From Clostridia bacterium (lineage in GTDB: Bacteria; Bacillota_A; Clostridia; Christensenellales; Aristaeellaceae): 14,437 bases of DNA. Shown here piece after piece: positions 1 to 7,955 of the stretch (its first letter is position 1; each line of letters opens with the position of its first letter). The translations under genes and the position numbers were made by a program. Location of the stretch: positions 1 to 14,437 of the forward strand of contig JAFUDW010000105.1 in NCBI GenBank assembly GCA_017464225.1, written 5' to 3'. Under the pieces are notes generated by a model, which was given only the letters and a program-made list of their open reading frames with translations, did not search any database and was not told where the DNA came from.

Positions 1-1
1 C

Positions 2-490
2 ACAAACGTGGGTGCCATCGTGGACGGCGTGTGGGACAGCAATGCTGCCAAGGATGCCTTCGGCGAGAACTACGCTGCCACCAAGCTGCCCACCGTGGCC
101 GGCTTCCAGCTGGGCGGTTTCAGCGGCTTCAAGATGCTGGGCGTCAAGCCCCAGACCGATGATGACAAGCTGGCTGCTTGCGACGCTCTGGCCGCTTTCC
201 TGACCAGCGAAGAAGTGCAGCTTGCCCGTTACGGCGTTGTGGGCTGGGGTCCCTCCAACCTGGCTGCTCAGCAGAATGAAGCGGTTCAGAATGACGTTGC
301 TCTGTCTGCCTTGCGTGCTCAGATTCCCTATGATGCTCCTCAGGGCCAGTATCCTGGCGACTACTGGAGCCTGGCCACCGCCCTGGGCGATGACGTGCTG
401 GCTGACAAGCTGGATGACGCCGATGACGCCACCCTGCTCAAGACCCTGCAGGACTTCGAGGCTACCTGCCTGACCTATCTGGCCAAGTAA
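2..490 (+). CDS. Carbohydrate ABC transporter solute-binding protein, C-terminal part (MalE-like)
   Basis: This is the 3' end of a gene that begins before the window; the frame is open from base 2, so the first visible GTG (position 8) is not a real start. The visible 162 or so residues carry the pattern of the C-terminal lobe of maltose/oligosaccharide-binding proteins: GAIVDGVWD, then KLPTVAGFQLGGFSGFKMLG, then a helix with FLTSEEVQLARYG and the GWGPSNLAA segment. The family captures sugars outside the membrane and delivers them to the permeases. It lies directly upstream of MalF- and MalG-type permeases and a MalK-type ATPase, which supports the role. The true sugar cannot be told from this fragment. 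The gene ends with TAA and is followed within 13 bases by a strong terminator hairpin. Confidence 0.9.
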   Translation, partial: TNVGAIVDGVWDSNAAKDAFGENYAATKLPTVAGFQLGGFSGFKMLGVKPQTDDDKLAACDALAAFLTSEEVQLARYGVVGWGPSNLAAQQNEAVQNDVALSALRAQIPYDAPQGQYPGDYWSLATALGDDVLADKLDDADDATLLKTLQDFEATCLTYLAK

Positions 491-502
491 TCGAATTTCC
501 CG

Positions 503-538
503 ACAGGCTGGGGGCAGCAATGCCCCCGGCCTGTTTTT
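503..538 (+). terminator. Intercistronic rho-independent terminator between binding protein and permeases
   Basis: The arms 503-516 (ACAGGCTGGGGGCA) and 521-534 pair over 14 bp with one G-U wobble around a GCAA tetraloop. The stem is followed by a run of five T (534-538). It lies between the binding-protein stop and the permease start. Partial termination here would give more binding protein than membrane components, a known arrangement in binding-protein-dependent importers. How leaky it is cannot be seen. Confidence 0.88.
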
Positions 539-573
539 ATCGGTGATCCTACTTGAGAAGGGGGTAGGCCAGC

Positions 574-2070
574 ATGACTGACCTTGATTATCTCAAACTG
601 AGCAAACCGGCCAAGATGGCGCACGACCTGGGGCAATCCTTTGCCAGTATTCCGGGCCGCTTCGCCAAATCCATCAAGAATCTTGGCCTCTGGTTTGTGA
701 AGCTGTTCAAGGGCTTGGGCCTCAGCATTGCCGATCTGGTGTCCACCTTTAAAAACGGCGATTGGAAAACCCGGTTTTCCTATCTGGTGATGGGCTTTGG
801 CTCCTGTGCCCGGGGACAATGGGGGCGCGGCATCCTGTTCTTCATCTTCCAGACGGTGTTCAATCTCTATATGTTCTTCCCCAACGCGTCCCTGTCCGGC
901 TGCTATTACTTGGGCAAGCTGGGCACCTTGGGCACGGTGGAAACCTATAAGGAAGGACGCCGCACGGTGTACGGCGATAACTCCTTCTTTATCCTGCTCT
1001 ATGGCGTGCTGACCATCTTTTTCATTCTGGCGTTCATCTATACCTGGCGTCTGAACGTCAAGCAGAACAAGATCAGCGAGGAGATATTGAAGTCCGGCCA
1101 TAAGCTCAAGAGCGCCAAGGACGATCTCTCCGCCTTGATGGATGAGCAGTTCCATAAAACGCTGCTGGCCCTGCCCGTGCTGGGCGTCACGGTGTTTACC
1201 ATCCTGCCCATCATTTTCATGATCCTGGTGGCGTTCACCAATTTCGACGCCACCCATCAGCCGCCCAGCAAGCTGTTCACCTGGGTGGGCTGGGATAACT
1301 TCCGCCAGCTGCTGAGCACCGATACGGCGGCTTACGGCAGCACGTTCAGTCAGGTGCTGCTGTGGACGCTGATCTGGGCTTTCTTCGCCACCTTCCTCAA
1401 CTATTTCCTGGGCATGCTGGTGGCCATCATGATCAACAAGAAGGGCATCAAGCTCAAGAAGGTTTGGCGCACCATTCTGGTCATGACCATCGCCATCCCG
1501 CAGTTTGTATCGCTGCTGTACGTCAGTAAGATGTTCGCCGCCGACGGACTGATCAATACCTACTTTATGAAATGGGGCTGGATCAAATCGCCCATTCCTT
1601 TCTGGACGCAGGCAGGCTGGGCGCGCTTCACGGTCATCTTGATCAACGTGTGGATCGGTATTCCGTATCTGATGCTGATCGCCACCGGTATCCTGATGAA
1701 CATCCCGGCGGATCTATATGAAAGCGCGCGCATTGACGGCGCCAACGCCTTCCAGATGTATAAAAAGATCACCCTGCCCTATATGCTGTTCGTTACGGGT
1801 CCCTACCTGTTGACCAGCTTTACGGGGAATATCAACAACTTTAACGTAATCTTCCTGCTCAGCGGCGGCAAACCGCTGTCCATGGAGCTATCCGGAAACG
1901 CGGGCTATACCGATCTGCTGATCACCTGGCTGTATAAGATGACAGTCAACGATACCAACTATAAGCTGGCTGCCGTTATGGGTATTCTGGTGTTTGTAGT
2001 GCTGGCTGTGATTAACCTGGTCGCTTATAACCTGATCCCGTCCGTCAAGAATGAGGAGGATTTCCAGTAA
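574..2070 (+). CDS. Carbohydrate ABC transporter permease, MalF type
   Basis: This 498-residue polytopic membrane protein forms one half of the translocation pore of a sugar importer. The EAA loop that docks on the ATPase is clear at about residues 383-401 (ESARIDGANAFQMYKKITLP). Hydrophobic segments lie near residues 84-103, 137-158, 194-224, 260-290, 300-320, 351-375, 397-412 and 470-490. The first 80 or so residues are a basic, cytoplasmic-looking extension. The length is close to E. coli MalF (514) and longer than many 290-residue Gram-positive sugar permeases. The ATG at 574 has a purine-rich site (AAGGGGG, 557-563 approximately) about 9 bases upstream. The stop codon TAA shares one base with the ATG of the next permease, so the two are probably translationally coupled. 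Confidence 0.92.
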   Translation: MTDLDYLKLSKPAKMAHDLGQSFASIPGRFAKSIKNLGLWFVKLFKGLGLSIADLVSTFKNGDWKTRFSYLVMGFGSCARGQWGRGILFFIFQTVFNLYMFFPNASLSGCYYLGKLGTLGTVETYKEGRRTVYGDNSFFILLYGVLTIFFILAFIYTWRLNVKQNKISEEILKSGHKLKSAKDDLSALMDEQFHKTLLALPVLGVTVFTILPIIFMILVAFTNFDATHQPPSKLFTWVGWDNFRQLLSTDTAAYGSTFSQVLLWTLIWAFFATFLNYFLGMLVAIMINKKGIKLKKVWRTILVMTIAIPQFVSLLYVSKMFAADGLINTYFMKWGWIKSPIPFWTQAGWARFTVILINVWIGIPYLMLIATGILMNIPADLYESARIDGANAFQMYKKITLPYMLFVTGPYLLTSFTGNINNFNVIFLLSGGKPLSMELSGNAGYTDLLITWLYKMTVNDTNYKLAAVMGILVFVVLAVINLVAYNLIPSVKNEEDFQ

Positions 2071-3443
2071 TGAGCAATAAGAAAGAAATACCGGAAGTCG
2101 ACATCACGGTGGACGAGAAGGCTGGCGTCATCCGCGAGGTCAAACCGGAAAAAACACGCAGTAAGAAGGGACATGAGCGCAGGGTCAATACCAGTATTTA
2201 TGTGATCCTGGTCGTCATGAGCATCATATGGCTTGCGCCCTTCGTATTCCTGGTATTCCAATCCTTCCGCAGCTACGCCCTTGAATCGGGCGGTATGGTG
2301 GACTATTTGCTGCCCAAGCACTGGTCGCTGGACAACTACCGTTTCCTCTTTGATGGGAGTAATTTCTTCTCCTGGTGCGGTACGGCGCTGATCACCTGCG
2401 GCATCGCCGCTGTGGTACAGACTGTGCTAATGGCCTTTGTGCGCAGCAGAACCGGCAATATGGATTCTTCGGATAAAAAAGGACGCGTAGTCCTGCTGCT
2501 GGGTAGCCTGCTGATCGGTTTTGCGGTGTACATGGTGCTTGCTGCCCTGGTGCAGGGGATGCCATTCGCGGGCAATATCGGCAAAATCTGCGTTGATGTT
2601 ATCCTGTATCTGATCATTGGATACATCCTTGGCCATATGTTCATCAAGCAGGATAACCGTTTGCTTCGGCAGATCCCCGGATATACAGCTGATGACGACG
2701 GCAGCCCGCTGAAAAAGCTGCTGTCTCTGTGCCTGGAATTCCTGGCGGTGGATCTGATCCTGCTGTGCATTGTTAAGCCCATGGAAACCAGCCAGTATCT
2801 GCGCTGGTATGGCAACACCCTGACCATCGCCCTCTTTGTGGCCGTGCTGCAGACCATCATCGTGCTGTCGGTTTCCTATGCGCTGTCACGTCTGCGCTTC
2901 AAAGGAAGGAAGCTGATCATGAACGTGGTGCTGGTGCTGGGTCTCTTCCCGGGATTCCTGACCATGATCACGCTGTACTTCCTGCTAAAGCAATTGGGCA
3001 TGACGGGCTCCGGCGCGGTGCCTGGCCTGATCCTGATCTATGTTGCTTCTTCCGGTATGGGCTATTACATCTCCAAGGGCTTCTTTGACACCATCCCCAA
3101 ATCTCTGGATGAAAGCGCGCGCATCGATGGCGCCACCCGGTTCCAGGTGTTTTTGAAGATCATCATGCCCCTGGCAAAGCCCATCGTCATTTACACCATC
3201 CTGATGGCCTTTATGGCGCCATGGGGCGACTACGTGTTCGCTTCCTATGTGGCCTTCGGCAATGTACCCAATTACAACGTAGCCGTCGGTCTTTACCAGT
3301 GGGTCAATGTAAACGACTATCAGGGTTATTTCACCCGTTTCTGCGCGGGCGGCGTGCTGGTGGCCGTGCCCATCACAGCGCTGTTCCTGGCACTGCAGAA
3401 ATACTATGTGGAAGGCGTAACCGGCGGCGCCGTCAAGGGATAA
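2070..3443 (+). CDS. Carbohydrate ABC transporter permease, MalG type, with a long internal membrane insertion
   Basis: This is the partner permease of the MalF-type protein. At 457 residues it is far longer than typical MalG proteins (about 280-300). The N-terminal transmembrane helix is at about residues 45-66. The EAA loop is at about 348-366 (ESARIDGATRFQVFLKIIMP), and the C-terminus (YVEGVTGGAVKG) is typical of the family. The extra length lies between residues about 103 and 247. After the usual NYRFLF segment and an incomplete-looking helix comes a polar linker, about three extra hydrophobic stretches and a charged loop (near 205-220); the normal helix then starts at RWYGNTL (245-251). 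The segments 102-118 and 246-262 resemble each other. The start is set by AGGAGG at 2054-2059, and the ATG overlaps the stop of the gene before it. Confidence 0.92.
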   Translation: MSNKKEIPEVDITVDEKAGVIREVKPEKTRSKKGHERRVNTSIYVILVVMSIIWLAPFVFLVFQSFRSYALESGGMVDYLLPKHWSLDNYRFLFDGSNFFSWCGTALITCGIAAVVQTVLMAFVRSRTGNMDSSDKKGRVVLLLGSLLIGFAVYMVLAALVQGMPFAGNIGKICVDVILYLIIGYILGHMFIKQDNRLLRQIPGYTADDDGSPLKKLLSLCLEFLAVDLILLCIVKPMETSQYLRWYGNTLTIALFVAVLQTIIVLSVSYALSRLRFKGRKLIMNVVLVLGLFPGFLTMITLYFLLKQLGMTGSGAVPGLILIYVASSGMGYYISKGFFDTIPKSLDESARIDGATRFQVFLKIIMPLAKPIVIYTILMAFMAPWGDYVFASYVAFGNVPNYNVAVGLYQWVNVNDYQGYFTRFCAGGVLVAVPITALFLALQKYYVEGVTGGAVKG

Positions 3444-3456
3444 GGAGGAGAACGCA

Positions 3457-4584
3457 ATGGCAAGTGTAACACTTGAACATGTCAAGAAAATATATGATAA
3501 CAAGGTAACGGCCGTTCATGATTTCAACCTGGAAATCAAGGATAAAGAGTTTGTGGTGTTCGTAGGCCCTTCGGGCTGCGGCAAATCCACCACGCTGCGC
3601 ATGGTGGCCGGTCTGGAGGATATCTCAGACGGCGTGCTGAAAATCGGAGACCGGGTGGTCAACGATGTGGAGCCCAAGGACCGCGATATCGCCATGGTAT
3701 TCCAGAACTACGCGCTGTATCCCCATATCACCGTGTATGAAAATATGGCGTTCAGTCTTCGACTGCGCAAAATGGACAATGAGGAGATCCATCGCAGGGT
3801 ATGTCAGGCTGCCGAGATCCTGGGCATCACCGAATACCTGGGCCGCAAGCCCAAGGCACTTTCCGGCGGTCAGCGTCAGCGCGTCGCCATCGGCCGCGCC
3901 ATCGTGCGCGATCCTGCCGTGTTCCTGATGGATGAGCCGCTTTCCAACCTGGACGCCAAGCTGCGCAACCAGATGCGAGCTGAAATCATCCTGCTGCGCA
4001 AGCGCGTAGATACCACCTTTATCTATGTAACCCATGACCAGACAGAAGCCATGACTCTGGGCGACCGCATCGTGGTCATGAAGGATGGTTATATTATGCA
4101 GGTGGGCACGCCGCAAGAGGTGTTTGATACGCCCAAGAACCTGTTTGTGGCCGGGTTCATCGGAAGCCCGCAGATGAATTTCCTGAAAGCCAAATTGGTT
4201 AAGGCCAACGGCGCCTACAGCGTGGAGCTGCTGGGCGCGAAGATCGCGCTGAACGACGAGCAGAACAAAGCGCTGGCCGCCAACGGCGTGGGCAGTCAGG
4301 AGATCACCTTGGGCGTCCGTCCTGAGCATACCTCAGTGCTGTTTGACAGCAAGGAGAACGCCATCGAGTGCACCATCAATGTGAACGAAATGATGGGCAG
4401 CGAGCTGCACCTGCATCTGTCCACCGTCAATAGCGACAGCATCATCGTACGTCTTCCAACCGTGGATCTGACCCAGGAGCAGCGCAAGCAGTTGGCTTAC
4501 GGCAACAAGATGTATATTACTTTCCCGGCAAAGGTCATGCATCTGTTTGATCCCACTACCGAAAAGAACTTGATATACGGCTGA
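3457..4584 (+). CDS. msmX: Carbohydrate ABC transporter ATP-binding protein, MsmX/MalK/UgpC type
   Basis: This cytoplasmic ATPase energises the sugar importer by docking on the EAA loops of the two permeases. All nucleotide-binding motifs are intact: Walker A GPSGCGKST (37-45), Q-loop Gln83, signature LSGGQ (135-139), Walker B VFLMDE (155-160), D-loop SNLD and switch His193. The C-terminal part (about 235-370) is the TOBE-containing regulatory domain of the CUT1 sugar family, including GVRPEH. The length of 375 residues is normal. The start ATG is preceded by AAGGAGGAG, 13 bases after the stop of the MalG-type gene, so it is in the same operon. In many Bacillota one MsmX serves several importers; here the gene is linked to one. 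The gene ends with TGA, which shows that TGA is a working stop codon in this genome. Confidence 0.93.
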   Translation: MASVTLEHVKKIYDNKVTAVHDFNLEIKDKEFVVFVGPSGCGKSTTLRMVAGLEDISDGVLKIGDRVVNDVEPKDRDIAMVFQNYALYPHITVYENMAFSLRLRKMDNEEIHRRVCQAAEILGITEYLGRKPKALSGGQRQRVAIGRAIVRDPAVFLMDEPLSNLDAKLRNQMRAEIILLRKRVDTTFIYVTHDQTEAMTLGDRIVVMKDGYIMQVGTPQEVFDTPKNLFVAGFIGSPQMNFLKAKLVKANGAYSVELLGAKIALNDEQNKALAANGVGSQEITLGVRPEHTSVLFDSKENAIECTINVNEMMGSELHLHLSTVNSDSIIVRLPTVDLTQEQRKQLAYGNKMYITFPAKVMHLFDPTTEKNLIYG

Positions 4585-4599
4585 TCAGAATGAAATGAA

Positions 4600-4636
4600 A
4601 AAGCGCGGTGGCTTGACTTTCAAGCCGCCGCGCTTT
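4600..4636. terminator. Terminator hairpin shared by two convergent operons
   Basis: The arms 4600-4616 and 4620-4636 pair over 17 bp (AAAGCGCGGTGGCTTGA and its near-perfect complement, one wobble) around a 3-base loop. On the minus strand the stem is followed by TTTTT and further T-rich sequence, a good terminator for the M32 peptidase operon. On the plus strand only TTT follows, so it should be weaker for the importer operon. It fills the 60-base gap between the two converging genes. Confidence 0.88.
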
Positions 4637-4644
4637 CCATTGGA

Positions 4645-6141
4645 TCAAAGCTGATAGATCTCGCTGTATTTATTCTTCAGATAGTTGACGTAATACATAG
4701 GATCAAAGGGTTCGCCCAGCGCTTTCTGCAGCAGTTCGCCGGGATCATACAGCCCGCCGTATTGCCATATGTTCTTTTCCAGCCAGCCGTTGATGGGGGA
4801 TAGGTCGCCGGACTTCAAAGCGCCTTCCACATCAACGGTTTGTTTCATAACATGCAGCATTTGCGCGCCGTAAGCTGAGCCGAGGGCATAGGAGGGGAAA
4901 TAAGCAAACAGCCCGCCGGACCAGTGCATATCCTGTAAAACGCCCTCGCGATCTGTGGGCACATCGATACCGAGATATTCTTTGTATAGGTCGTTCCAGG
5001 CGCGGGGAAGATCCTGCACGGACAGCGTTCCGTCAAACAGCTGCTGTTCAAGCTCATAGCGGATCAGGATATGCAGGCAGTAAGTCAGCTCGTCGGCCTC
5101 AGTCCGGATCAAAGAAGGCGTGGACTTGTTGATGGCAAGGTACAGCGCCTCGTCATTAACATTGGCCAATTGCGGGAAAAGCTCCCGCAGCTTCGGAGCG
5201 ATCAGGCGAATATAACCGCGGCTGCGGCCAATGATATTTTCATAGAAGCGGGACTGACTTTCGTGAATGCTCATGGAAACGCCGCCGCCCAGTACGGTGT
5301 ACGCAAGCGCGTCGGCAGGATGAGCGTCGTAAAGCGCGTGGCCGCCCTCGTGGATCACGCTGAACATGGAATAGGAAAAATTCTCTTCGTGATAATGGGT
5401 AGTGACGCGCACGTCATATTTGGTAAAGCTGGTGGTAAAGGGGTGCTCGGTTTCGGCAATTCCCACGTGCGACCGATCGAGCTTCATGACATCCATCAGA
5501 TAATCGCTGAGCTTTTTCTGCTGCTCCAGCGGAAAATGACCGAACAGGATGCTGTCGTCTACCTGCTTTGCCTGTCCCACTGCATGGATCAGAGGAACAA
5601 GCTCTTTGCGGATCACCTGGAAGAAAGCGTCGCACTTTTCGCGGGTCAGACCTTTTTCATAGCGATCCAACAGCGCGTCGTAGGTGGGCATATCGGGCTT
5701 CATATAGCTCATCAGGCGCTTGTTCGCTTCGATCATTTTTTTCAGCACAGGCATAAACATGGCGTAATCGTTTGCTTCCTTGGCTTTATGCCACACGTCC
5801 TGTGACTCGGTCAGCAAGCGCTGATAGGCGACATATTCCTCCATGGGTACACGGCGCATATGATCGATGTCCTCGTGAAGATTATTGACAATTTTCCTAT
5901 GAACGGTATCCAGCGCGTTCACATTCTCATAAAGGAAATCGATCAGAGCGATCGTATCTTCCCCTGTGGAAAGCTTATAGCTTTCTTCGCCCAATATAGC
6001 CAGCATTTCACCGCGGTTGGCGGCGGTGGCGGAAGGGGCGGCGGTAGCGCCGTCGTAATCGATCAAACCCATCGCGTGGCTGTAAGCCTGCTGTTTGCGC
6101 TGGAGCAGATCCAGCTTGCGCAATGCTTCCTGCAGTTCCAT
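4645..6141 (-). CDS. Metallocarboxypeptidase of family M32 (carboxypeptidase Taq type)
   Basis: This zinc carboxypeptidase removes C-terminal amino acids from peptides in the cytoplasm. The HEGGH zinc motif is at residues 264-268, followed by HESQSR (293-298), whose Glu294 fits the third zinc ligand. The family block GGLFAYFPSYALGSAYGAQM is near the C-terminus, and the N-terminal DYDGATAAPSA segment fits the family too. The length of 498 residues is standard. The frame is open for 19 codons further upstream, but the ATG at 6141 is chosen because AAGGAG (6156-6151) stands 9 bases before it and the protein then begins MELQEALRKL, as expected. The RBS overlaps the stop codon of the ComEA-like gene, so the two are coupled. 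Its place in a cysteine-responsive operon suggests peptide recycling to amino acids, but this is inference. Confidence 0.94.
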   Translation of the reverse strand: MELQEALRKLDLLQRKQQAYSHAMGLIDYDGATAAPSATAANRGEMLAILGEESYKLSTGEDTIALIDFLYENVNALDTVHRKIVNNLHEDIDHMRRVPMEEYVAYQRLLTESQDVWHKAKEANDYAMFMPVLKKMIEANKRLMSYMKPDMPTYDALLDRYEKGLTREKCDAFFQVIRKELVPLIHAVGQAKQVDDSILFGHFPLEQQKKLSDYLMDVMKLDRSHVGIAETEHPFTTSFTKYDVRVTTHYHEENFSYSMFSVIHEGGHALYDAHPADALAYTVLGGGVSMSIHESQSRFYENIIGRSRGYIRLIAPKLRELFPQLANVNDEALYLAINKSTPSLIRTEADELTYCLHILIRYELEQQLFDGTLSVQDLPRAWNDLYKEYLGIDVPTDREGVLQDMHWSGGLFAYFPSYALGSAYGAQMLHVMKQTVDVEGALKSGDLSPINGWLEKNIWQYGGLYDPGELLQKALGEPFDPMYYVNYLKNKYSEIYQL

Positions 6142-6154
6142 TTGTATGTACTCC

Positions 6155-6523
6155 TTATCTGATTGGTTCTGTATATACAAGATCGTAAATACTGTCAAGC
6201 TTTTTTGTGCCGATGCCGTTTACCAGCAAAAGATCCTCCGGATAACGAAAAGCGCCAATGCGTTCCCGCGTTTCTATGATAGCTGCCGCTGTTTTTTCTC
6301 CAATGCCTGGCAGAGCGGTCAGCTCGTCGGCGGAAGCGGTGTTCAGGTTCATACGTTCCTCAGGCTGATGGACTAAAAACCGCGCTTCTGCAAGGGGCAA
6401 ATTTTCATTTAATTCCAACACTACGGCTGGATTGGGTAGCGCGGCTGTGACGGATTGCGCGCACGCCAACAGGATACAGCCTGCGATCATCGCGCACAGT
6501 ATCCAGACCAGAGTGACGCGCAA
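6155..6523 (-). CDS. Short ComEA-like protein: membrane anchor plus helix-hairpin-helix DNA-binding domain
   Basis: The C-terminal half is a clear ComEA-type double helix-hairpin-helix: MNLNTASADELTALPGIG then VNGIG about 30 residues later. Such domains bind double-stranded DNA without sequence specificity; in ComEA they act outside the membrane in DNA uptake. The N-terminus is one hydrophobic segment. The start is uncertain. The frame is open to a TTG at 6640 inside cysS, but no good RBS is there and the first 39 residues would only be a shadow of cysS. The TTG at 6523, about 20 bases after the cysS stop, gives a 122-residue protein beginning MRVTLVWILCAMIAGC, a sensible signal anchor, though its RBS is weak. 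No SLBB domain is present, unlike many ComEA proteins, and no comEC or comEB is nearby. A competence role is therefore not proven. Confidence 0.8.
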   Translation of the reverse strand: MRVTLVWILCAMIAGCILLACAQSVTAALPNPAVVLELNENLPLAEARFLVHQPEERMNLNTASADELTALPGIGEKTAAAIIETRERIGAFRYPEDLLLVNGIGTKKLDSIYDLVYTEPIR

Positions 6524-6543
6524 CAGCGCTTTATCCGATTGCC

Positions 6544-7941
6544 TTACACGGTTTTGCGTACCTTTTGCCCCTCTTTCGTATCCTCTACGGTGTAGCCCAG
6601 CGCTTTCAGCTGATCGCGCAATTCGTCGCTCTTTTTCCAATCTCTGTCTTTCCGAGCCTGCGCGCGTTCATCGGCTATCGTCTGGATTTCAGCAGGCAGA
6701 CCGTCGTCTTTTTTCATCAGCAGGCCCAACACGTCGCAGAGCTCGGTCAAGGCGTTCAGCGAAGCCTCAATAGCTTGCTTTGCGCTTTCGGCGTTCAGGC
6801 TTTGGTTGGCGTCTTTCACAAGCTCAAAGATAGAGCCGATGGCATCGGCAGTGTTCAGATCGTCGTCCATGGCGCTGTCAAATTTTGCCACATGATCCTG
6901 AACGCGCTGTACGAAAGCCGATTCATCCGCATTCAGCGCGCGATCGGCGGCGTGCTGCAGAAGGAAGATCATCTGATCCCTGGCAGTATACAGACGGGAA
7001 AGAGAGCTATGCGCCTGCGCGATCATTTCGCGGCTGAAATTGATGGGGCTACGGTATTGGGCGGACAGCATGAACATGCGAACGTCCTCGGGGTCATATT
7101 CCTTGAGGATATCGCGTACGGTGAAGAAATTCCCCAGGGATTTGGACATTTTTTCGTTGTCGATGTTGATAAATCCATTGTGCATCCAATAATGTACGCT
7201 GGTTTTTCCCGTTGCGCCTTCACTCTGAGCCACTTCGTTCTCATGGTGGGGGAACAGCAGATCCTTGCCGCCGCAGTGAATATCGAAGGTTTCTCCAAGA
7301 TAGGTCATGCTCATGGCGCTGCATTCAATATGCCAGCCTGGACGTCCCATGCCCCAGGGGCTCGCCCAAGCGGGTTCGCCGGGTTTCTGCGCTTTCCATA
7401 CGGCAAAGTCGGCGGGATTCTTTTTACCGCTGTCAACTTCTACCCGGGCGCCCGCTTCCAGATCCTCCAGATTCTGGCCGCTTAATGCGCCGTAGGAGGG
7501 GAAGGCTGCGGTGTCAAAATACACGTCGCCGTTGACTTCATAAGCAAGTCCTTTATCGATCAGCTTATGCACCAGCGCAATGATCTGGGGAATATGCTCG
7601 GTGGCCCGGGGGTGTACGGTGGCCGGGCGCACGCCCAGCGCTTTGGCGTCCTGATAATATTCCTTGATAAAGCGATCGCCAAGCTCCTTTACGGTGATGC
7701 CCTCCGCATTGGCGCGTTTGATCATTTTATCGTCGATATCGGTGAAGTTCTGTACAAAGGTTACCTTATAGCCGCGGTGTTCAAAATAGCTGCGGAGCAC
7801 GTCAAACACAATGAAGGGACGGGCGTTGCCAATGTGAAAATAATCGTATACAGTGGGTCAGCAGGCGTAGATGCGCACTTCGCCGGGGTGGATGGGGATA
7901 AATTCTTCTTTGCGGCGGTTCTTGCTGTTGTAGATCTGCAT
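6544..7941 (-). CDS. cysS: Cysteinyl-tRNA synthetase with an in-frame TGA at codon 28
   Basis: This enzyme charges tRNA-Cys with cysteine and is essential. The frame starts at ATG 7941 (MQIYNSKNRRKEEF), with AAGGAGG about 8 bases upstream and overlapping the cysE stop, and runs 465 codons, the usual length (E. coli 461). Codon 28 (7860-7858) is TGA. It stands where the family has Gly in Cys-Gly-Pro-Thr-Val-Tyr-Asp; the flanking residues YAC and PTVYD are intact. Everything else is sound: HIGN at 36-39, KMSKS at 264-268, and zinc ligands Cys27, Cys207, His232 and Glu236 with the spacing of the E. coli enzyme. Restarting at the GTG at 7809 would lose Cys27 and the HIGH motif, so a working enzyme needs read-through, or the base is an error. 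The gene is second in a T-box-controlled operon. Confidence 0.93.
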
Positions 7942-7955
7942 AATACGTTTCCTCC

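Noticed and set aside
475..1257. 260-residue open frame on the minus strand
   Set aside because: It lies antisense to the well-supported MalF-type permease, is rich in His and Gln as antisense frames of GC-rich genes often are, and matches no family.
6142..6198. Longer N-terminus for the M32 peptidase
   Set aside because: The ATG at 6141 has AAGGAG at ideal spacing and gives the usual family start. The upstream codons overlap the ComEA-like gene.
7858..7860. TGA read as Gly through an alternative genetic code (as in Gracilibacteria/SR1)
   Set aside because: Four genes in this window end at TGA in the expected place, and the other full-length genes have no internal TGA. The gene set is also typical of Bacillota.
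7790..7860. Selenocysteine at the cysS TGA
   Set aside because: The position is a conserved Gly, not a redox Cys, and no convincing SECIS-like hairpin is seen directly downstream. CysRS is not a known selenoprotein.
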